In this document: positions 7,876-14,522 of the stretch, one piece after another
Position numbering within the stretch: the first letter of the stretch is position 1
How the letters are laid out: every line of letters starts with the position of its first letter
NCBI GenBank assembly: GCA_964552955.1
Contig: CAZKIU010000056.1
Span: forward strand, 1 to 21,839
Direction of reading: 5' to 3'
Length of the DNA stretch: 21,839 nt
Source of the DNA: UBA1413 sp964552955
Lineage (GTDB): Bacteria; Bacteroidota; Bacteroidia; Bacteroidales; Prolixibacteraceae
Program-made: the position numbers and the translations under genes
The notes under the pieces: generated by a model
What the model saw: the letters and a program-made list of their open reading frames with translations, nothing else
The model's database searches: none
What the model was told of the DNA's origin: nothing

Positions 7876-7978
7876 CTGCCAGGCCTGCCCTCCGGTCAAC
7901 AGCAGGGCGAGCCGGCAGGCCTCACCGGCTTCGTACCCCTGTGCGGCCCCCTCGGACACAGATATCCGGAGGGGCCGC
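7876..7978. terminator. Hairpin-rich convergent intergenic region (probable bidirectional terminator)
   Basis: The 169-base gap between the convergent C69 and isomerase genes holds two inverted repeats. The downstream one pairs GCGGCCCCCTCGG (7943-7955) with CCGGAGGGGCCGC (7966-7978) around a 10-base loop, with one mismatch and one G-T pair. The upstream one pairs GGCCTGCC near 7887 with GGCAGGCC near 7912. A T-rich stretch (GATTTTATTT, 7991-8000) follows on the plus strand at a distance. Position and symmetry favour termination, but no tight U-run makes it canonical. Confidence 0.5.
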
Positions 7979-7994
7979 CTGTAGAAGGGAGATT

Positions 7995-8864
7995 TTATTT
8001 CCCGTAGTAAAACTTCGCGCTGTCGGCAAAGGTGTCCGGGTCCATCTCCACGAAGAGGTTCTTCACCCCTGCTTTGTCGGCCCTTTCAAAAAAGAGACTC
8101 CAGTCGACACCACCCTGTCCCAGGGCGACGTTCTTCTTCTGCAGATAGGACCAGTCGGCCAAGTGCGCCGAGATAAACCGCCCCTGGTATTTCAGAAAAT
8201 ATTCGGCAGCCTGGAAACCGATGTTCACCACGGCCACCTGGAACTGCAGCTTCACCAGCAGAGGGTCGAAGCTCTTCAGCAGTGCGTCGTAGATGAGTAC
8301 CCCGTCGATCTCCTGGAATTCGGTATGGTGGTTGTGGAATCCCATCTGGAGACCTGCGGCTGCGGTTTTGCGGCCTATCTCATTCAGCTCTTCTGCGGCC
8401 CGGCGCCAGTCGTCGAGGGTAGCCTCCTTGGAAAGACCAAAACTGGAGAGGATCATCTGTTTCTGCCCCGAGGTGGCGGCAAATTCGATCCTTTCCCCCA
8501 GGTTCTCCCTGAGTTCCTTCATCCCATAATGGGTGCTCTCGAGTTGTAACCCGGCATCGCTGACGATTTTACGCATCTCCTTCCCCGAATATTTCACCAG
8601 AGGCTCCCAGCCATACCCCGGAGGGGAGCACATCTCCACGGTCTCATACCCCAGGTCGGCCATCTTTTTCAGGGTGCCCGGAAAGTCCTTCAGCAGATCT
8701 TCCCTGATGGTCCACACCTGGAATCCCAGGGGAAGTTTGTACTTGCGGGGAGCCGGTGTATGTCCGGCAGCCTGGGCCGAAAGACTACCGGGAAGCTGTG
8801 ATGCCAGGGCCAGCGTACCTAATGCCGCCGCCGACCGGCCTAAAAATTCTCTTCTTGTGATCAT
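7995..8864 (-). CDS. Tat-exported sugar isomerase/epimerase-like protein (TIM barrel)
   Basis: A 289-residue protein of the xylose-isomerase-like/AP-endonuclease-2 TIM-barrel superfamily, many members of which isomerise or epimerise sugars or inositols. It begins MITRREFLGRSAAALGTLALA, a twin-arginine (Tat) signal followed by a hydrophobic run and an SAQA cleavage-like site, so it should be exported folded. Barrel motifs include GFQVWTIREDL, LGYETVEM, GFHNHHTEF, GRFISAHLADW, GQGGVDW and FVEMDPDTF. The histidine and glutamate metal ligands are apparent. The strand where relatives often carry a ligand aspartate reads LQFQVAVVNIG, with Gln instead, perhaps a clade feature. It lies 86 bases downstream of a Tat-exported MocA-type oxidoreductase on the same strand, so the two likely act on the same sugar compound. 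Substrate is not assignable. Confidence 0.85.
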   Translation of the reverse strand: MITRREFLGRSAAALGTLALASQLPGSLSAQAAGHTPAPRKYKLPLGFQVWTIREDLLKDFPGTLKKMADLGYETVEMCSPPGYGWEPLVKYSGKEMRKIVSDAGLQLESTHYGMKELRENLGERIEFAATSGQKQMILSSFGLSKEATLDDWRRAAEELNEIGRKTAAAGLQMGFHNHHTEFQEIDGVLIYDALLKSFDPLLVKLQFQVAVVNIGFQAAEYFLKYQGRFISAHLADWSYLQKKNVALGQGGVDWSLFFERADKAGVKNLFVEMDPDTFADSAKFYYGK

Positions 8865-8945
8865 ATCTCTCTTATTTACATGATGTTCAGCGCTCAGAAG
8901 CCCTTTTACGGAAACTTTCTTTCAGAGGAAATCTCTTATGCCGGC

Positions 8946-8972
8946 TGTTTTTAAATTTCCCAGCCGGGGCGG
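8946..8972 (-). other. Stem-loop overlapping the end of the oxidoreductase gene
   Basis: CCGGCTG and CAGCCGG, separated by an AT-rich loop, flank the TAA of the oxidoreductase. On the minus strand this gives a 7-bp stem with about a 13-base loop. No U-run follows. It may stabilise the upstream message or slow transcription between the two genes of the pair. Confidence 0.3.
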
Positions 8973-10444
8973 TATTCGCGGGTCAGAAACTTATTGGCCT
9001 CCGGAAAATTGGTAATTTTCATTTCATGGCTGTCGTATACCACTTTTCTACCGGCCCGCAGGGCTACCGCTCCCAACAGAATGGTCTCGGTCACCGGTCC
9101 GGCATGAATAAAACTTCCGGGGGAGTGGCTTCCGTTCCGGAAGGCGTCGATCCAGACCGCATTACCCCGTTCCTCGCGCTCTTCTTCCTCCTCCTTCCGG
9201 AGTAGACCCATTTTCGTTTCCGGCAGCAGCACGGGTTTTTCACCCCGGAAACCCGCCACGATCTTTCCCTTGTCGCCAACAAACATCATGCCTTCGGGGG
9301 ATAGTCCCTTACCGGCCGAACGAAGTTCATCGGGGACCAGGGGGCGCATGCCGCCGTCGTACCAGATCAGGTCGAAGGGGGGCAACTCTTTCTGCGCCGG
9401 GAACTCGAACCGGATGATGCAGGAGAGCGGAAAGGCCACTTCGTTGCGGAGCTGCCGCGACACACCATGGTCCAGTGTGCAGGTGGTGGATGCATACGCC
9501 TCGGCGCTGATGGCCGGCGTATCTATGCCCAGGGTGAGAAACAACGGAAAGAGGCTGTAATGGCCCATGTCGGCGATACTGCCCCCGCCAAAGTCATACC
9601 ATCCCCGGAAAACGGCATGGGTATAATGGGGATGGTAGGGGCGGTCGGGAACGGGCCCCAGCCACAGCGACCAGTCAAAACCTTTGGGCACCGGCGGTGT
9701 TTCCGTGGGGTTGGCCTGCCACTGGGGCCATACCGGCCGGTTCGACCAGTTGTGGATCTCCCGGAGGGTGCCGATGAACCCCGCGGCGATCCAACTTTTA
9801 ATGGTATCATAACCGGGGCGGCGGCTCCATGCCAGCAGATGGGTGCTTAACCCGGGCGTCCCCGCCATCTCAATGGTTTTTTTTGCCTCATTCATCCGGT
9901 TGGCAATGGGCTTGTGGGTCACCACATGCTTCCCCTTCTTCATGGAAGCCAGGGCCACCGCCGCATGCAGATGGTCGGGCGTCATGATCTTCACGGCATC
10001 GATATCCCGCTCCTTCTCCAACAACTCCCGGAAATCACTGTAGGAGGGACACTGATAGCTTCCTTTTCCGGTGGATTGGGCATAATACTTCTGCACGAAC
10101 TCCTGCCCCACATCCCGGCCTCCCGGAATTCCCTTCAACGCTGAACCCCAGGAAGGATCACCCAGCGCCCGGCGGATATCGTTTTTCAATCCGTCGGCCG
10201 ACCAGTCGACATAGTCGGTGGTGAATTTGTTGGGATCGCAGACCGCCACCATCTGTACGGCCGGGTCGGCAATGAGGGTGGCCATCTCCCTCAACCCCTG
10301 AGTGCCACATCCGATATAGGCTATGGCCAGCTTGTCGCTGGGGGCCACGAAACCACGCCCCCCCAGTACACTCCGGGGTAATAGGGTAAAGCCTGCCGAG
10401 GCGGCAGCCGTAGTGGCCAGAAAACTGCGCCGGTTGATTTTCAT
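8951..10444 (-). CDS. Tat-exported Gfo/Idh/MocA-family oxidoreductase
   Basis: NAD(P)-dependent oxidoreductases of this family act on sugars, inositols and their derivatives; exported members often keep a tightly bound cofactor. The start chosen is the ATG at 10444, giving MKINRRSFLATTAAASAGF, a clear Tat signal; an ATG four codons upstream (10456) is also possible. The Rossmann fold shows IAYIGCGTQG, with the acidic strand end at AVCDPNKF. The catalytic-strand motif THKPIAN carries the family lysine (EKP type). The C-terminal alpha/beta domain contains GGGSIADMGHYSL, the usual DxxxH-like region. It lacks GH109-type landmarks that I know, so a hydrolase role is not supported. It is first in a two-gene minus-strand unit with the isomerase-like protein and diverges from the MEMO1-AMMECR1 gene. 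Export of both partners points to a periplasmic sugar conversion, which is inferred. Confidence 0.88.
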   Translation of the reverse strand: MKINRRSFLATTAAASAGFTLLPRSVLGGRGFVAPSDKLAIAYIGCGTQGLREMATLIADPAVQMVAVCDPNKFTTDYVDWSADGLKNDIRRALGDPSWGSALKGIPGGRDVGQEFVQKYYAQSTGKGSYQCPSYSDFRELLEKERDIDAVKIMTPDHLHAAVALASMKKGKHVVTHKPIANRMNEAKKTIEMAGTPGLSTHLLAWSRRPGYDTIKSWIAAGFIGTLREIHNWSNRPVWPQWQANPTETPPVPKGFDWSLWLGPVPDRPYHPHYTHAVFRGWYDFGGGSIADMGHYSLFPLFLTLGIDTPAISAEAYASTTCTLDHGVSRQLRNEVAFPLSCIIRFEFPAQKELPPFDLIWYDGGMRPLVPDELRSAGKGLSPEGMMFVGDKGKIVAGFRGEKPVLLPETKMGLLRKEEEEEREERGNAVWIDAFRNGSHSPGSFIHAGPVTETILLGAVALRAGRKVVYDSHEMKITNFPEANKFLTREYRPGWEI

Positions 10445-10639
10445 AGATGATGCCATGGCATTCGGTATTATTGGTTTTGGAATCTACCCCGAAAGTTAAG
10501 CAAAAATCCCCTCCGATCATTTGAACCATCCCATTAAAACCATCAGGGCTGTTCTTGTCCACCGGTATCGATCTACCGGAACCATCAGGGCCCATCCAAC
10601 CCGGAGCCCTTTTTTTCCGTACAAGGGCAAAAATGTCTA
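10445..10639. promoter_or_regulatory. Divergent intergenic region with 42-bp-spaced direct repeat
   Basis: This 195-base gap separates divergent genes and must hold both promoters. AACCATCAGGGC occurs at 10538-10549 and 10580-10591, exactly 42 bases apart. Between them CCGGTA (10562-10567) and TACCGG (10574-10579) form an inverted repeat. AGGGC (10587-10591) can pair with GCCCT (10606-10610), which runs straight into seven Ts. This is terminator- or attenuator-like, placed 24 bases before the MEMO1-AMMECR1 start. TAACTTTC on the minus strand (10498-10491) is a one-mismatch -7 box for the oxidoreductase. I cannot assign a regulator. Confidence 0.4.
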
Positions 10640-12274
10640 ATGAGCGGAAAGATGGATCATGACAGGGATTATAAAGCCAACCGGCCGGCGGCGGTGGCCG
10701 GGAGGTTTTACCCGGGAACGGAGAAAAAATTACGGGAAGAAGTGGAATCCCTTTTCGGGGAGGCCAAACCTCCCCTTCGTCCTGAGGAGGTCCCCCGGGC
10801 CTTGATCGTCCCCCATGCAGGGTACGTGTTCAGCGGCAGGGTGGCCGCCTCGGCTTTTAACCAGATCCCCGGGGGCCACCGCTACCACAGGATCTTCATT
10901 CTGGCCTCCAGCCATCAGATGAGCTTTCCGGGAGCTTCCGTCTGGTGTGCCGGGGATTATGAGACGCCTCTCGGAAGAGTGCCCCTCGACAGGGAAACCT
11001 GCCGGCTCCTGGCCCAAAAAAGCCCGCTGATCACAACGGGCAGAGAGGCCCACCTGGGAGAACACAGCCTCGAAGTGCAACTCCCCTTTCTGCAACACAA
11101 ACTGGGGGATACGTTCCTTTTGGTCCCCCTTATCCTGGGAACTCACCACCCACAGGAGTGCCTCCAGCTGGCCGACCTCCTCCGCCCTTTTTTCACCCCT
11201 GAGAACCTCTTTGTCGCCAGCTCCGACCTCTCCCACTATCCCTGCTACGAAGATGCCGTGACTACCGATAAGGCCACCACCGAAGCCATCCTCACCAATG
11301 CACCCGAAAAACTGTTGCAATCACTCGAAGAAAACCGCAAAAAAAAGATACCCGGACTGGCCACTTCGCTATGCGGATGGACGTCGGTGGTGACCCTGCT
11401 CCACCTGACCTCCGCGGAAGAGCTCTCAGCAGAATGGATCGACTACCGCAATTCAGGCGATGAACCCCATTTCGGTGACCATGACCGGGTGGTCGGCTAC
11501 AGCGCTGTGGCTTTCTTTCATGCCCGGAAGGAGGAATTCTTCCTCACCCATCAGGAGAAGGAAAAACTGCTGCAGATCGCTACCCATTCGGTCAGGGAGA
11601 TAGTAGTGAATAAAAGAAGAATCAGCCCTGAAGAAGGATTGGAGGGACGCAGAAGTCAAGCTGAAGGGGGGATGTGGGATAAAAGCCCGCATGAGGGAAG
11701 AACGGAAGGTAATGGGCCAGTGAAGGATCCCCGGGGCAATGGCGCCGGCAGTTGGACTAAATCCCCGGAGGAAGATACTGAGCAGCCGACCAATCACCCC
11801 AGGGATGATTCCACGCAATTGACAGGCCACCTGGCCCTTCCCGCCGGAGCATTCGTCTCCATTTACATCGCCGGAAAACTGCGGGGTTGTATCGGGAGTT
11901 TTGATTCCGGGGATCCGCTGGCTGAAGTGGTATGCCGTTCGGCGGCTTCGGCCACCCACGATGGCCGCTTTAACCCCCCGGAACCGGATGAACTTCCCGC
12001 CATGATCCTTGAGATTTCAGTCCTTACGCCCCTCCGCCGTATCTACTCCCCTGAGGAGATCGTCCCCGGAAAACATGGCATTTATATCAAAAAAGGATGG
12101 TCATCGGGTACCTTCCTGCCCCAGGTGGCCACCAAATACGGATGGGAGAGGGAGGAACTCCTCGGCAGGTGCTCGCGCGACAAAGCAGGATTGGGATGGG
12201 AAGGCTGGAGAAATGCCGAGTTGTACACCTATGAGGCGATCGTCTTCCGCAGCACGTCGGGGAGTACCCCATAA
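10640..12274 (+). CDS. MEMO1-AMMECR1 fusion protein (AmmeMemoRadiSam B + A)
   Basis: The protein joins two partners of the AmmeMemoRadiSam set, whose third member is a radical SAM enzyme; the biochemical role in bacteria is not well known. Residues 15-295 are a MEMO1 domain: NRPAAVAGRFYP, VPHAGYVFSG, FILASSHQ, HSLEVQLPFLQ, VASSDLSHY and SLCGWT. H59, H92 and C245 match the metal-binding triad of human MEMO1. An AMMECR1 domain begins near 306 (LLQIATHSVREIV) and resumes at 402 with GAFVSIYIAGKLRGCIGS, then GIYIKKG, TFLPQVA and ELYTYEAIVF. About 65 hydrophilic residues rich in G, P, E, K and N interrupt it at roughly 332-397. No signal peptide is seen, so it is cytoplasmic. No radical SAM gene is adjacent within the window. 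The start at 10640 is preferred over the ATG at 10633, whose frame closes after nine codons. Confidence 0.93.
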   Translation: MSGKMDHDRDYKANRPAAVAGRFYPGTEKKLREEVESLFGEAKPPLRPEEVPRALIVPHAGYVFSGRVAASAFNQIPGGHRYHRIFILASSHQMSFPGASVWCAGDYETPLGRVPLDRETCRLLAQKSPLITTGREAHLGEHSLEVQLPFLQHKLGDTFLLVPLILGTHHPQECLQLADLLRPFFTPENLFVASSDLSHYPCYEDAVTTDKATTEAILTNAPEKLLQSLEENRKKKIPGLATSLCGWTSVVTLLHLTSAEELSAEWIDYRNSGDEPHFGDHDRVVGYSAVAFFHARKEEFFLTHQEKEKLLQIATHSVREIVVNKRRISPEEGLEGRRSQAEGGMWDKSPHEGRTEGNGPVKDPRGNGAGSWTKSPEEDTEQPTNHPRDDSTQLTGHLALPAGAFVSIYIAGKLRGCIGSFDSGDPLAEVVCRSAASATHDGRFNPPEPDELPAMILEISVLTPLRRIYSPEEIVPGKHGIYIKKGWSSGTFLPQVATKYGWEREELLGRCSRDKAGLGWEGWRNAELYTYEAIVFRSTSGSTP

Positions 12275-12371
12275 CCGCTAAATGACCTGCCTCTCCTACC
12301 CATCCGGGTGGCCGCTCTGAAGGAGTGATTGAATGCGTCGGCGGTCATAGACAAACCGTGCGGGGGAAAAA

Positions 12372-12453
12372 TAAGCCAGGCCAAAAGGAGTTCTGACAGG
12401 AAGGATAAGGCTTAAGTCAGGCTAAAAGGAGTTCTGACGGGATGGATAGGACT
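12372..12453. repeat. 41-bp tandem repeat, two copies plus a degenerate third
   Basis: Two head-to-tail 41-base units (12372-12412 and 12413-12453) share AAAAGGAGTTCTGAC and differ at about six positions. A weaker third begins near 12454 (TCAGCCAGGG). They lie in the 232-base convergent gap between the MEMO1-AMMECR1 and aminotransferase-fold genes. Apart from these units the gap (12275-12506) shows no gene. The units have no inverted symmetry or spacer structure of a CRISPR array. They may be a replication-slippage repeat or part of a transcript end. Confidence 0.7.
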
Positions 12454-12506
12454 TCAGCCAGGGCAGTGAGGGTATCAGCCGGGAAGGAACCAGCCTGAGG
12501 GAGATT

Positions 12507-13661
12507 CTATTTCCCTGATTGGGCGGCGAAGGCGATCAGTCTACGGGCGACCTCCTCGAGGGTTTCATTCTTCTTGGCAAAACAGAACCTCAGGTATTGG
12601 GTTGTTTTTTTCTTGTGCATGAAGAGGGAGAGAGGTGCTGCAGCCACGCCACCCTCCTTGAGGAGCCGTAGGGCAAAGTCGGTGTCGGGTTCAGCAGAAA
12701 TCCCCGAAAAGTTAACCAACTGGAAGTAACTCCCTTGTGTGGGCTGCAGAAGATAGGGGGTTCCCTTGAGCAGCCGGTTGAAATAGTTCCGCTTACCCTG
12801 GTAGAATTCGGTGATCTCCTCGCGGGAGGTATCGCCTTCCATGAATTCGGCCAAAGCCTGCTGGAAAGGATAGGCAACATTGAAAATCTGGTAGTCCTGG
12901 ATTTTCCTGAACTCAGCAGAGAGGGCTGCCGGGGCCAGGCACCAGGCCAGGCACCAACCATTGATATGGTAGACCGGACCGGGGGATGAGATGATGAAGC
13001 TGCGGCTGGCCAACCCTTCAAACTGGCCGGCACTCTGGTGTTTATCCTGATCATAGGAGAGACTCTCGTACGTCTCATCGCTGATGATATAGATTCCCGT
13101 GCCTGCAACCAACCGCTGCAGTTGTAACATATCCTCGCGACTGAAGACCATACCGGTCGGATTATGCGGGGTATTGAGGATAATCAGCCGCGTTTTGGTG
13201 GTGATCATTTTGCGCAGATCCTCCCACTCCACCCTGAATCCAGGCTCCTTGAGAGGCACATGGACGGGGGTACCCCCATTAAGCCGCACTGCCGGACCAT
13301 AGGTAATATAGGAAGGTTCAAAGATAATGACCTCATCCCCTTCATTCACCACCGCCGTAATGGCCGTGGAGACCGCCTGAATCGCCCCGGCAGAAACCGT
13401 CACCTCCGTCACCGGAGAATAACGCTTTCCATATTGGTTAAAATAACGGCCCGAAATCTGCTCCCTCAGGCTGAGGCATCCTTCCGGTGGTGCATAATTG
13501 TTGTAATGATTCTTAATGACGGAGGAAGCCAGTTCTCCCAGGCGGGCAGGGAGACTGAACTCCGTGATACCCGTTGACATGTCAATGGCATTGTTCTCCA
13601 ACGCCATCGCCCTCATGTCCCAAAAAGAGCTTCCCTGTATTTCCGGCAATTTCGTTTGCAT
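12507..13661 (-). CDS. Aminotransferase-fold (class I/II) protein lacking the PLP lysine, probable pseudoenzyme
   Basis: Overall this matches class I/II aminotransferases of the methionine aminotransferase (YbdL-like) type. Kept motifs are YAPPEGCLSLREQI, FEPSY, NTPHNPTGMVFS, SDETYE (cofactor-nitrogen aspartate) and YLRFCFAKKNETLEE (substrate-carboxylate arginine). However, relatives read SSFGKTYHxTGWKxGYC at the active site, and this protein reads SSPGPVYHINGWCLAWC. The PLP lysine, neighbouring threonine and the Lys/Arg that binds cofactor phosphate are therefore all replaced. The usual GATEA loop reads GAIQA. The frame is otherwise intact, so normal transamination seems impossible unless the sequence is wrong. 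The ATG at 13661 (MQTKLPEIQ) is chosen; a TTG-started extension to 13715 would overlap a promoter-like box. The gene lies 76 bases downstream of recO. Confidence 0.85.
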   Translation of the reverse strand: MQTKLPEIQGSSFWDMRAMALENNAIDMSTGITEFSLPARLGELASSVIKNHYNNYAPPEGCLSLREQISGRYFNQYGKRYSPVTEVTVSAGAIQAVSTAITAVVNEGDEVIIFEPSYITYGPAVRLNGGTPVHVPLKEPGFRVEWEDLRKMITTKTRLIILNTPHNPTGMVFSREDMLQLQRLVAGTGIYIISDETYESLSYDQDKHQSAGQFEGLASRSFIISSPGPVYHINGWCLAWCLAPAALSAEFRKIQDYQIFNVAYPFQQALAEFMEGDTSREEITEFYQGKRNYFNRLLKGTPYLLQPTQGSYFQLVNFSGISAEPDTDFALRLLKEGGVAAAPLSLFMHKKKTTQYLRFCFAKKNETLEEVARRLIAFAAQSGK

Positions 13662-13712
13662 AAAGTAACCAACCTTTTCTTCCCGTGTTAATCTGGGTCC
13701 GTTAGCATAAAG

Positions 13713-13720
13713 CAAATGTA
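13713..13720 (-). promoter_or_regulatory. Candidate -7 promoter box for the aminotransferase-fold gene
   Basis: On the minus strand TACATTTG matches TAnnTTTG exactly and sits about 52 bases upstream of the ATG at 13661, in the gap after recO. No good TTG was found at the -33 position; TTA about 18 bases upstream is the nearest. It supports the shorter start, since the extended frame would begin inside it. Confidence 0.4.
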
Positions 13721-13737
13721 AACATTATTCCTCTGAT

Positions 13738-14463
13738 TTAATCATTGAAGAGCTCTTTTAAAACAGGCCGCGACTTGAGTTGCTGAAGATTCCCGAAGTG
13801 AAAATGAAGGTATTCAAGGATCTTGTCAATCAGGAGATTACGTTGCCGGGCCGTGATGAGCAACGCTGGAAGGGCATGAATATTCAATTCCATGAATTGT
13901 CGCAGCAGGGAAGTGGTTTCCCGGTCCATAAAACCGGGATGAAGCGGTTCTGAGGAGACAAAAAGACCCGTTTGCATATCGAACCACCTGTTTTCTTCGG
14001 GGATGGTCTGGGGGAAAACCCCCAGATAACCGGTCAGTCTCACCAGAAACCAGAGATGGAAATTGGCGCTCCCCTTTTCCATTATATCAAAATAGAGAAG
14101 GGCATTTTCCATAAATTCAAAGAGGGCAGGATGGGGCACCTCCTCCAGCAGAATCCTCCTCAGCACCTCGGCCAGAAAAAGGAGCTGGGCTGATTTTCTG
14201 ACCTCGAAGGGGATGGAGAGATAGGGATCGGTGAGTCTGATTTCCTTGATCCGCTGTATTTCCCTGTTGTTGTGGACATAGGTATCGGTCTCCACCAGGA
14301 AGAGAGGCTGTAACCAGGCGGCCTTATTTTTGGAACCAGCCCCCCGGGCGGCGTTGAGGATCGCCGTCTGCCGGCCGTATCTTTCGGTGTAAAGGGTCAC
14401 AATCAGGCTTTTTTCCCCATACCTGACCGTGTGTAATACTATGGCGCGGGTCTTGGCGAGCAT
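13738..14463 (-). CDS. recO: DNA repair protein RecO
   Basis: RecO works with RecR and RecF to load RecA on single-stranded DNA coated with SSB in recombinational gap repair. The 241-residue length is typical. The N-terminal OB-fold (about 1-80) starts MLAKTRAIVLHTVRYGEKSLIVTLYTERYGR and continues ARGAGSKNKAAWLQPLFLVE. A helical C-terminal region carries SAQLLFLAEVLRRILLEE, HLWFLVRLTGYLGVFPQ and LLIDKILEYLHFHFG, as in Bacteroidota RecO. Zinc-binding cysteines found in some homologs are absent. It is transcribed in the same direction as porZ upstream, 59 bases away with a stem-loop between them, so it may be partly separate in expression. Confidence 0.93.
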   Translation of the reverse strand: MLAKTRAIVLHTVRYGEKSLIVTLYTERYGRQTAILNAARGAGSKNKAAWLQPLFLVETDTYVHNNREIQRIKEIRLTDPYLSIPFEVRKSAQLLFLAEVLRRILLEEVPHPALFEFMENALLYFDIMEKGSANFHLWFLVRLTGYLGVFPQTIPEENRWFDMQTGLFVSSEPLHPGFMDRETTSLLRQFMELNIHALPALLITARQRNLLIDKILEYLHFHFGNLQQLKSRPVLKELFND

Positions 14464-14477
14464 GACAAATCAACCGG

Positions 14478-14517
14478 GGCCTCTGGGGTCAGTCCGTACA
14501 TTCAGACCGACCAGGCC
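14478..14517 (-). terminator. Stem-loop between porZ-like gene and recO
   Basis: On the minus strand GGCCTGGTCGGTC (14517-14505) can pair with GACTGACCCCAGAGGCC (14494-14478) around a 10-base loop, with a small bulge and one G-T pair. It begins six bases after the porZ-like stop codon and lacks a U-run. It may protect the 3' end of the upstream message or partly terminate it. Confidence 0.4.
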
Positions 14518-14522
14518 TCCTT

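Noticed and set aside
7818..8549. Long open frame (243 codons) on the plus strand opposite the isomerase gene
   Set aside because: It is antisense to a clear TIM-barrel gene, has no recognisable motif and a composition expected of a GC-rich shadow frame.
8951..10444. GH109 glycosidase as the function of the MocA-type protein
   Set aside because: GH109 shares the fold and Tat signal, but I could not see its characteristic motifs, so the broad oxidoreductase family name is safer.
12372..12500. Possible CRISPR array in the tandem repeat
   Set aside because: The units are adjoining 41-mers without spacers, only two are clear, and no cas gene is present.
13662..13715. Extended start of the aminotransferase-like gene at a TTG
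   Set aside because: The TTG lies inside a TACATTTG promoter-like box; the ATG at 13661 gives the expected family N-terminus.
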